NCBI GenBank assembly: GCA_027320785.1 | Contig: DAHVKR010000120.1 | Location: 1 to 5,287, forward strand | Source: Bdellovibrionales bacterium | GTDB lineage: Bacteria; Bdellovibrionota; Bdellovibrionia; Bdellovibrionales; Bdellovibrionaceae | DNA: 5,287 nt | Direction of reading: 5' to 3' | In this document: piece by piece, positions 1 to 5,227 of the stretch | How positions within the stretch are numbered: position 1 is the first letter of the stretch | How the letters are laid out: every line of letters begins with the position of its first letter | Made by a program: the position numbers and the translations under genes | The notes under the pieces: model-generated | What the model saw: only the letters and a program-made list of their open reading frames with translations | Told to the model about the DNA's origin: nothing | The model's database searches: none

Positions 1-445
1 AGCGGAAGTGCATGAGTGCCCCAACTGCTTTAACTTCACGGATTCTGATCTTTGTACTTACTGTGAAAATCCTCATCGTCGTAATGACCTGCTTTGTGTT
101 GTTGAAGAACCCTCCGATATTACCCAAATTGAGTCCTCAGGTGTTTACCAAGGTCGCTACCATGTTTTACATGGAGCTCTTTCACCTCTTGAGGGCGTTG
201 GGCCTGAACAATTGAAACTGAACGAATTGATGTCTCGTCTTGAATCCGGTGATGTAAAAGAAGTGATTTTAGCTTTAGATGCAGATCTGGAAGGCGACAC
301 CACTGTTCTTTATATCAGTCGCCTTGTTCAGGGAAAGGGTATTCGAATCAGTCGAATTGCCCAAGGGGTTCCCATCGGCAGCGACATCGATTACATTGAT
401 GAAAGAACCATGGGACGAGCTTTACAAAATAGGATTGAAATTTAA
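1..445 (+). CDS. recR: Recombination protein RecR, 5'-truncated
   Basis: RecR works with RecO and RecF to load RecA onto gapped single-stranded DNA during recombinational repair. The frame is open from base 2, so the true start lies upstream; compared with the usual length of about 200 residues, some 50 N-terminal residues (the helix-hairpin-helix region) are missing. What remains begins with the four-cysteine zinc finger (CPNC at bases 17-28, CTYC at 53-64). The Toprim domain follows: VVEEPSDI supplies the acidic Toprim glutamate, GRYHVLHGALSPLEGVGP is the family signature, and LEGDTT corresponds to the usual VEGEAT. The C-terminal RIAQGVPIGSDI...GRAL stretch is also typical. An apparent GTG at base 8 is an internal Val codon ahead of the zinc finger and not the real start. 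The gene ends with TAA 29 bases before mglA, so the two are probably cotranscribed. The identification is firm. Confidence 0.97.
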   Translation, partial: AEVHECPNCFNFTDSDLCTYCENPHRRNDLLCVVEEPSDITQIESSGVYQGRYHVLHGALSPLEGVGPEQLKLNELMSRLESGDVKEVILALDADLEGDTTVLYISRLVQGKGIRISRIAQGVPIGSDIDYIDERTMGRALQNRIEI

Positions 446-447
446 AG

Positions 448-463
448 GCTGGTTCGGACCAGC
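448..463 (+). promoter_or_regulatory. Hairpin abutting the mglA ribosome binding site
   Basis: GCTGGT (448-453) and ACCAGC (458-463) form a perfect 6-bp stem closed by a 4-base loop, TCGG. It lies entirely in the recR-mglA gap, and its last base touches the GAGGA ribosome binding site (464-468) of mglA. No run of T follows, so it does not look like an intrinsic terminator. It could be an RNA processing or stabilising element, or it could set the translation level of mglA relative to recR. The hairpin is visible directly; the role is inference. Confidence 0.45.
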
Positions 464-474
464 GAGGATTTGGG

Positions 475-1068
475 ATGTCATTTATCAACTACAATGCGAA
501 GGAAATACACTGCAAGGTTGTGTACTATGGCCCTTCCTTAGGTGGTAAAACCACCAATATGCAGTGGATCTACGCACAGACAAATCCTGAAATGCGATCT
601 GATCTGGAAAAATCTGATACTCAAACAGAAAGAACTCTCTTTTTTGACTTCCTTCCCATTCAAATGGGGGATGTCCAGGGCTTTAAAACCCGCCTTCATC
701 TTTATACAGTTCCCGGCCAAGTCGTGTACGATGCTTCACGAAAGCTTATTTTAAAAGGCTTAGATGGTATTATCTTCGTCGCGGACTCTCAAAAAGAGCG
801 CATGGAAGAAAATATCGAGTCCCTTCGCAACTTAAAAACGAATCTAGAGCAGCAGGGATACAATATTCAAGAGATCCCTCTTGTTATTCAGTACAACAAG
901 CGAGACCTCCCCAATGCCGCCTCTCTGACTGAATTGCGAAAAGCTCTCAACTTATATAACTCTCCCGAGTTCGAAGCCGAGGCAAATCAAGGTGTGGGCG
1001 TCTTAGAATCATTGAAGACTGTCTCGAAATCGATTATGACCGTGCTCAAAGGTGGAGCACTTCTTTAG
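475..1068 (+). CDS. mglA: MglA-type Ras-like small GTPase (cell polarity/motility)
   Basis: MglA is a cytoplasmic Ras-like GTPase that marks the leading pole and controls gliding and type IV pilus motility in myxobacteria; in Bdellovibrio bacteriovorus the homologue is known to affect prey invasion. The protein has 197 residues, close to the roughly 195 of Myxococcus MglA. Seen here are the P-loop GPSLGGKTT (19-27), Arg53 (the intrinsic arginine finger in the family), the FFDFLP segment (56-61), the MglA-specific TVPGQ (78-82, where other Ras proteins have DxxG) with catalytic Gln82, FVADS (101-105) and the guanine-specificity motif NKRD (141-144). Numbering matches Myxococcus MglA without gaps up to TVPGQ. 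The P-loop has Ser21 where the Myxococcus and Thermus proteins, as I recall them, have Gly. The ATG follows GAGGA with a 6-base spacer. No mglB partner gene is adjacent: recR precedes and nadA follows. Confidence 0.95.
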   Translation: MSFINYNAKEIHCKVVYYGPSLGGKTTNMQWIYAQTNPEMRSDLEKSDTQTERTLFFDFLPIQMGDVQGFKTRLHLYTVPGQVVYDASRKLILKGLDGIIFVADSQKERMEENIESLRNLKTNLEQQGYNIQEIPLVIQYNKRDLPNAASLTELRKALNLYNSPEFEAEANQGVGVLESLKTVSKSIMTVLKGGALL

Positions 1069-1101
1069 AATCTTTCAAGCCTCCGCCGAAGGAAGGCCTC
1101 C

Positions 1102-2073
1102 ATGCAAGATATCATTGCAGACATTCAAAGACTCAAAAAAGAAAAGAATGCTGTTATTCTCGCTCACTACTACGAGGACGGTGACATTCAAGATATTGCA
1201 GATCATGTGGGTGATAGTTTTTATCTTGCGAAGATGGGACAGAAAACAAATGCAGATGTGATTCTTTTAGCCGGCGTTGTCTTCATGGCAGAAAGTGTGA
1301 AAGTTCTAAATCCGACCAAAACAGTTCTCGTTCCCGATCTAAATGCCGGCTGCTCGCTGGTCAACGGCGCTCCTTTCGATCGCTACAAAGCCTGGAGAGA
1401 AAAACATCCCGATGGAATTGCCGTAACCTATATTAACTCATCTGCTGAGGTGAAGGCGATATCAGATGTTATAGTCACTTCCAGTAATGCTCCTCAAATT
1501 TTAGAAGCTATCCCTCGAGATCGAAAAATTCTTTTTGGACCCGATCAACACTTAGGACGCTTCCTTTCAAAAAAATATAATCGTCAAATGGAGCTTTGGC
1601 CGGGTGCTTGCGAAGTTCATGTTTTGTTCAATGCTAAACGTCTTGTGGAACTCATCATGAAAAATCCGGATGCTGTTGTGATTGCTCACCCTGAGTGCGA
1701 AGATGCGATTCTTCAGCATGCCCAAGTTGTGGGGTCTACCTCTAGACTTTTAGAGGAAGTTGAGAAAAATCCTTCACAAAAGTTTATTGTCGCAACAGAG
1801 CCTGGTATTTTTCATCAAATGAAAAAAGTGCGTCCCGACGCGGAACTCATCCAAGCCCCCATTGAAGATGGAAGCTGTAATTGCAATAACTGCCCTTATA
1901 TGAAAATGAACACTCTTGAAAAAATAAGGTCCTCACTTCAGTTCCTGCAGCCACAAGTAAACTTGCCGGAAAGTCTTCGAGCGAAAGCTCAAGTTTCTTT
2001 AGATCGCATGATGTCTATAACCAGCAACGAACCCGTGACTTGGCCGGATAAGTTTATCTATACTGAGGTATGA
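1102..2073 (+). CDS. nadA: Quinolinate synthase NadA
   Basis: NadA condenses iminoaspartate (made by NadB) with dihydroxyacetone phosphate to give quinolinate, the precursor of NAD, in the cytoplasm. It carries an oxygen-sensitive [4Fe-4S] cluster. The 323-residue length is normal. Family motifs are clear: AHYYEDGDIQDIADHVGDS (21-39), FMAES (61-65), PDLNAGCSL (78-86), GPDQHLG, WPGACEVH and AHPEC. The three expected cluster ligands are Cys84, Cys170 and Cys264. The last sits in a CxCxxCPYMKMN motif (Cys259, Cys261, Cys264), which carries extra cysteines near the third ligand. The start follows a strong GGAAGG ribosome binding site (1091-1096) with a 5-base spacer. nadB and nadC are not in the window, so the NAD pathway is not clustered here. 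The stop overlaps the next gene by ATGA. Confidence 0.97.
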   Translation: MQDIIADIQRLKKEKNAVILAHYYEDGDIQDIADHVGDSFYLAKMGQKTNADVILLAGVVFMAESVKVLNPTKTVLVPDLNAGCSLVNGAPFDRYKAWREKHPDGIAVTYINSSAEVKAISDVIVTSSNAPQILEAIPRDRKILFGPDQHLGRFLSKKYNRQMELWPGACEVHVLFNAKRLVELIMKNPDAVVIAHPECEDAILQHAQVVGSTSRLLEEVEKNPSQKFIVATEPGIFHQMKKVRPDAELIQAPIEDGSCNCNNCPYMKMNTLEKIRSSLQFLQPQVNLPESLRAKAQVSLDRMMSITSNEPVTWPDKFIYTEV

Positions 2074-2624
2074 CCTCAGCTGAGAAAATTGAAACTCTCG
2101 TCAAAGCCCATCTTCTTCCTCAAGAGGTTTTTCATTTAGATATTCGACCCGAATGGGGAAGCGAGAATGCTGAGTATCGCCAAGAGATTCGAAAAGGCAT
2201 TCTTGATTTTTTAAAACAACATCATCCCGATCAGATCGAAGACTCGATCTGGGATTTAGAAGCTCCTCCTGTTTTAAAAAACTTCTTTGTTTCAATTAGT
2301 CATTGCAATGGAATGGGTGGCTTTGCATTTAGCAATCGCTCTCTGGGTTTTGACATTGAAGATGTCACACGTATCTCGACAAAAATAATCGAGCGCATTT
2401 CCACAGAGAGCGAAGTTGCCGACTCCCCCGAAGTAGAACTTCTCTGGTCAGCCAAAGAAGCCGTTTTCAAAAGCTCAACTGAGTTTTATACCATTGCCCA
2501 TATTCAAATTCTTGACTGGAAACCATCCCAAAACGATACGTATTCGTTTACAAGTTTGACAGCGATTGGTTGGGCCTTTCGAGATTCAACCCACTCTTAT
2601 GCGATCGCCGTGAAAAAGTCTTAA
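2070..2624 (+). CDS. 4'-phosphopantetheinyl transferase, short Sfp-type
   Basis: Enzymes of this superfamily move the phosphopantetheine arm from coenzyme A to a serine of acyl or peptidyl carrier proteins. The 184-residue protein shows the family signatures in order: SISHCNG (75-81), GFDIED (93-98, with the Mg-binding pair Asp95 and Glu97) and LWSAKEAVFKS (125-135, with Glu130 and Lys134 at the catalytic positions equivalent to Sfp Glu151 and Lys155). It is shorter than Sfp (about 224 residues), mainly in the N-terminal half, where little is recognisable. The ATG overlaps the nadA stop as ATGA and no good separate ribosome binding site is visible, so translation is probably coupled to nadA. 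No carrier-protein, polyketide or peptide synthetase gene is nearby, so its target is unknown. It could serve as the organism's general acyl-carrier-protein activating enzyme if no AcpS exists. Confidence 0.82.
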   Translation: MTSAEKIETLVKAHLLPQEVFHLDIRPEWGSENAEYRQEIRKGILDFLKQHHPDQIEDSIWDLEAPPVLKNFFVSISHCNGMGGFAFSNRSLGFDIEDVTRISTKIIERISTESEVADSPEVELLWSAKEAVFKSSTEFYTIAHIQILDWKPSQNDTYSFTSLTAIGWAFRDSTHSYAIAVKKS

Positions 2625-2625
2625 A

Positions 2626-2648
2626 CTTTGGTCTAGTCCTGACCGAAG
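2626..2648 (+). terminator. Possible weak terminator after the recR-mglA-nadA block
   Basis: CTTTGGTC (2626-2633) and GACCGAAG (2641-2648) form an 8-bp stem with one T-G wobble and a 7-base loop, starting two bases after the transferase stop. The following bases (AGTTTCTTG) contain only a broken T run, so termination would be inefficient. It may instead be an RNA stability element, with partial readthrough into the PilZ gene. Confidence 0.35.
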
Positions 2649-2679
2649 AGTTTCTTGTACGAGGAATTCGAGGTCATAA

Positions 2680-3096
2680 ATGAAAACTAAAGTAGTGAAA
2701 AAAGCAGTTAATAAGCGCAAAAACCGATCAGCGCCTCGCAAAGAACTATCACCCGTCAAAGTATCCTATATATCTTCTCTTAGTGATTTTTCAAAACTCA
2801 CTCGTGAGGGTCGAATTGTCGAAGCCTCCTCAACTGGGCTACTTATTCTTGTCGATCGAGGAGAGCTTGTTGCTCCTCATTTAAGAAAAAACCTTAATAT
2901 AGATGAGCTTATTGGCGAACGAGTCTATATGAGACTCGATGATATGAATTTAGAACTCTCTGGCATTGTGGCTCGCACCCAGTTTTTAGGGAAAAGAGGT
3001 TTTCACATTGCTATTGATTACACGGAAGAAGCCCCTGAATACTGGCGCGAATGCCTGATGGATTTGCTTCCCTCTCCGGGAGAGTTTGAATCTTAG
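2680..3096 (+). CDS. PilZ-domain protein (candidate c-di-GMP receptor)
   Basis: PilZ domains bind cyclic di-GMP and pass the signal to motility, adhesion or secretion machinery. This 138-residue protein opens with a strongly basic tail (residues 2-21, rich in Lys and Arg). It then shows an RxxxR motif, RSAPR (16-20), followed after about 27 residues by EASSTG (48-53), which fits the second PilZ motif [D/N]xSxxG except that Glu replaces Asp/Asn. The strand pattern after it (GLLILVDRG, GERVYMRLDDMNLELSGIVART, GKRGFHIAIDY) fits the PilZ beta barrel. There is no second domain, so it would act as a small stand-alone adaptor. The ATG follows GAGG (2670-2673) with a 6-base spacer. The 55-base gap and weak hairpin before it leave open whether it is cotranscribed with mglA. 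The family call is from motif pattern only and is moderately sure; the gene itself is well supported. Confidence 0.65.
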   Translation: MKTKVVKKAVNKRKNRSAPRKELSPVKVSYISSLSDFSKLTREGRIVEASSTGLLILVDRGELVAPHLRKNLNIDELIGERVYMRLDDMNLELSGIVARTQFLGKRGFHIAIDYTEEAPEYWRECLMDLLPSPGEFES

Positions 3097-3103
3097 TTTA
3101 AAC

Positions 3104-3135
3104 TTTGTCCCTCTTGAAAATTAAAGGGGGACAAA
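3104..3135. terminator. Hairpin terminator between convergent genes
   Basis: Bases 3104-3115 pair with 3124-3135 in a 12-bp stem with one T-G wobble and an 8-base loop. On the + strand the stem is followed by a T-rich stretch (3136-3153), so it should end transcription of the PilZ gene. The loop contains the stop codon of the - strand gene (3121-3123), and the right arm encodes its last four residues. On the - strand the bases after the stem are GTTTAAACTA, a poor T tract, so termination in that direction is less certain. Confidence 0.65.
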
Positions 3136-3756
3136 TCCTTTTACTTCTTTTTCGCTTAATAAAATTAAAGAATAGTGAGCTGGCAAAAACCAGCTAAAAG
3201 CCTCAAGTATTCCCGAATGCTCTTGTTCGGGAGGATTTCCCAATGATTCTAAAGAAAAAGCTAAATCAAAATGTTTTCCATCCTGACTAATGACAAGAAT
3301 CTTCACTTGCATCAAACCTTGATCAAAAAAGAACTGTCTTAAAATATCGCGCACATAGTCTGGTAAATACTGTGGTGTAGGAGCGCCTGCAATAAGACCC
3401 TGTTCGTTCTTGAGCTCCACCTGACCTTGAATCACAGGTGCTTGGTTCAAGCGAAACAAACCTGTTTCTTTAAAGTTCCATAGCATGCCCCAAGGAAAAA
3501 CATAATCAGGATATTCTTTTGTCGGGTTGATCACGAGACCAATTCCTTTTGTCGAAAGCCAATTTAAAATATTGATCAGCGGCTCGTCCCCGGAGCCTCC
3601 AGCCTCTACCATCAGGTAGGGCCACTTATCGGGTCCCATCTGAGGGCCTTCATCCAAAAGAGTCACCTTTGACTTCAGGAGCTCGTCAAAAAATTGGTTT
3701 TCCCAGTTATGGTCTCGATGAGACTCTGGCACAATAAGTAGGTCTGTTAAAGTCAT
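3121..3756 (-). CDS. Uncharacterised 211-residue protein, SseB-like at best
   Basis: I do not recognise this protein with confidence. It is predicted to be soluble: no signal peptide and no membrane segment. The N-terminal half contains WENQFFDELLKSKVTLLD (18-35), then GDEPLINILNWLSTKGIGLV (56-75), INPTKEYPDYVFPWGMLW (76-93) and a short FKETGLF. The C-terminal half has a helix (LPDYVRDILRQFFFDQGL) followed by alternating strands. The order 'LL.SKV.LL ... GIGLVINP ... two-domain layout' is faintly like SseB-family proteins (enhanced serine sensitivity), but this is an impression and not an identification. The start is well bounded: an in-frame TAA lies 9 bases upstream of the ATG, and AAGGA sits 5 bases before it. 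The gene is alone on the - strand, convergent with the PilZ gene and divergent from the membrane-protein gene. Confidence 0.8.
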   Translation of the reverse strand: MTLTDLLIVPESHRDHNWENQFFDELLKSKVTLLDEGPQMGPDKWPYLMVEAGGSGDEPLINILNWLSTKGIGLVINPTKEYPDYVFPWGMLWNFKETGLFRLNQAPVIQGQVELKNEQGLIAGAPTPQYLPDYVRDILRQFFFDQGLMQVKILVISQDGKHFDLAFSLESLGNPPEQEHSGILEAFSWFLPAHYSLILLSEKEVKGFVPL

Positions 3757-3869
3757 GAGGATCCTTTACACGATACCCTTGTTCCTCGCAAGTATTAGGT
3801 GTTTTCTCCTGTGCGCAGAGGCCCAGGGCTGGACATTTTAAATGGTTCTGCACATGATGATAAAATCCT
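3757..3869. promoter_or_regulatory. Divergent intergenic spacer, presumed promoters
   Basis: This 113-base spacer separates the start of the - strand hypothetical gene from the start of the + strand membrane-protein gene, so it should hold promoters for both. Candidates are weak. On the + strand, TGGACA (3830-3835) resembles a -35 box and TAAAAT (3861-3866) a -10 box, but the 25-base gap is too long for them to pair. On the - strand, TAATACT lies about 35 bases upstream of the ATG without a clear -35 box. No operator repeat is evident. Confidence 0.4.
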
Positions 3870-4619
3870 ATGAATATCGGGAACTTAATCACTCTTATTA
3901 TAAAGTCATTTGTGGATGTTTTAAAGCCTCGCGTTTTACGTCTATTGGCCGTCCCCTTCTTAGGCTCTTTTTTATTATGGTCCTTGATCACATGGCTCTC
4001 TTGGGGCTGGATCACAAGTCTGGGGCTCAGGCTTTATGATTTGAGTCTTATGCAACGCCTTGTGCAACTCTTGGAACCCTATTTTACCATGACCTCCAAC
4101 CCTCTCGTTGCCGTCACAGCCGGTGCCATTATTTTTGTTGTTATCCTTCCAGCCGCCTTGGTGACGGCCATTCTACTTGCTTCAGCTATCTTGATTCCTG
4201 TTTTTGTCAGCGAACTTCGAAGATCTGAATTCCCAAACCTTAAAAAAGCCTCCAACTCTATTCTTTCTAGTTTGCGGCATTCCCTTTCCTATTCCGTTCG
4301 CTATCTTTTTGTGTGGATCGGAACTCTCCCCTTTTGGATTTCTTTTCCTATTGCCGCCATCGTCATTCCCTATGTTTTGCTTTCTTGGTTTAACTCTCGT
4401 GTTTTCTCTTGGGAGGCCTTGATGGAAATCTCCTCTGGCCCTGAGGCCAAAGCCTTTATGAAGCAAAACTCGCGATCTCTTTTTTGGCTGGGTATTCTCA
4501 CAACTCCTCTTTACTACATCCCCCTTTTCAATTTGCTGGCGCCTGTTTTTGTTTCATCCATTTTCACACGCTACTGTGTCACTCAGTTTCGTGATTTTCG
4601 TTTTGTGCCGAATACATAA
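3870..4619 (+). CDS. EI24/CysZ-like multipass inner-membrane protein
   Basis: The 249-residue protein is strongly hydrophobic, with membrane stretches at about 23-50, 80-113, 143-173 and 204-233, some long enough to be re-entrant or double. The C-terminal third carries the pattern I associate with the EI24 domain: WFNSRVFSWEALMEIS (173-188), then a charged segment, LFWLGIL, and IPLFNLLAPVFVSSIFTRY (217-235). Characterised bacterial relatives are the CysZ sulfate permeases, but many members of this domain family have no known substrate and nothing here points to sulfate. The ATG is the first possible in that frame, because TAA lies at 3861-3863, yet no Shine-Dalgarno sequence precedes it. Either the message is leaderless or a later start such as the GTG at Val15 is used. 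The methyltransferase gene follows after 14 bases and is probably cotranscribed. Confidence 0.8.
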   Translation: MNIGNLITLIIKSFVDVLKPRVLRLLAVPFLGSFLLWSLITWLSWGWITSLGLRLYDLSLMQRLVQLLEPYFTMTSNPLVAVTAGAIIFVVILPAALVTAILLASAILIPVFVSELRRSEFPNLKKASNSILSSLRHSLSYSVRYLFVWIGTLPFWISFPIAAIVIPYVLLSWFNSRVFSWEALMEISSGPEAKAFMKQNSRSLFWLGILTTPLYYIPLFNLLAPVFVSSIFTRYCVTQFRDFRFVPNT

Positions 4620-4633
4620 AGAGGAAAAAATCC

Positions 4634-5227
4634 ATGCATGACTATCAAAAGAACATCGAAACTCTGAATTTAGATGCTTGGTCTGATGGACAAATGCGCT
4701 CGAAGTTGTGGCTTTGTGATTTGATTGAAAAGGATTTTCAGAACAAAAAAGAGCCTCTCGATATTTGGATTATGGGTTCTTGGTATGGACTCCTCGCTCA
4801 GTTTCTTTTGATTCGAGGTCGACTTCCCCTTAAACGCTTTCGACTTTTCGATATGGACCCTGAGGCCATCCGGATATCTCAAAAAATGCTCAACCACTGG
4901 CTTATCAAATCTGATATTGAAATTCATCACCACTTGCAAGATTGCACGCAAATTCCCGAAAGGGACTGGTCAACACCACCAAATATTCTAATCAATACTT
5001 CCACAGAACATTTTGAAAATGAGAAATGGATGAATTTTCCCTCTGGAATTTATTTTTATGCTCAATCGACAAATATGGAGCACCCCACTCATATTAATAA
5101 ACCCACCAGCTTAGATGATTTCAAAAAACGCTTGGGTCCCATCACGCGCATGACCTATGCCGATAAAATGGAGTTCCGCTATCCAAATTTCGAATTTGAT
5201 CGCTATATGATCGCAGGGATTCGGTGA
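4634..5227 (+). CDS. Class I SAM-dependent methyltransferase-like protein
   Basis: The 197-residue soluble protein has a Rossmann-type start: LDIWIMGSWYGLLAQFLL (42-59) matches strand 1 and the glycine loop (Gly48, Gly52). LKRFRLFDMDPEAI (66-79) matches strand 2, with an acidic end (Asp73, Asp75) that in this fold contacts the SAM ribose. Further on are NILINTSTEHF (117-127), a short NTS-EH motif at the strand-4 position, and AQSTNMEHPTHIN (143-155). I associate this combination with a small group of methyltransferase-like proteins seen in phages and scattered bacteria; that is recollection and not a search result. The substrate is unknown. The ATG follows AAAGAGGA (4618-4625), which overlaps the stop of the membrane-protein gene, with an 8-base spacer. 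The next gene overlaps this stop by GTGA, suggesting an operon of three. Confidence 0.7.
   Translation: MHDYQKNIETLNLDAWSDGQMRSKLWLCDLIEKDFQNKKEPLDIWIMGSWYGLLAQFLLIRGRLPLKRFRLFDMDPEAIRISQKMLNHWLIKSDIEIHHHLQDCTQIPERDWSTPPNILINTSTEHFENEKWMNFPSGIYFYAQSTNMEHPTHINKPTSLDDFKKRLGPITRMTYADKMEFRYPNFEFDRYMIAGIR

Noticed and set aside
12..215. 67-codon + strand frame inside recR, hydrophobic
   Set aside because: It is an out-of-frame shadow; the recR frame carries the zinc finger and Toprim motifs over the same bases.
2556..2585. Perfect TTGACA inside the transferase gene as a promoter for the PilZ gene
   Set aside because: No -10-like hexamer occurs 16-18 bases downstream (bases there are TTCGAGAT), so the match alone does not support a promoter.
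3095..3104. Perfect 10-base palindrome AGTTTAAACT as an operator
   Set aside because: It lies between convergent stop codons beside the terminator hairpin, where no promoter is expected; AT-rich palindromes of this size occur by chance.
2621..3107. Shared 10-mer TTAAACTTTG at 2621-2630 and 3098-3107 as a repeat element
   Set aside because: Only ten AT-rich bases match, both next to stop codons; flanks diverge at once, so chance is sufficient.
4182..4466. 94-codon reading frame on the - strand inside the membrane-protein gene
   Set aside because: It is antisense to a well-supported gene, is rich in Arg/Lys/Gly as expected from reverse reading of hydrophobic codons, and has no ribosome binding site.
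4670..4951. 93-codon - strand frame inside the methyltransferase gene
   Set aside because: Fully antisense to a gene with clear motifs; no supporting start signal or recognisable domain.
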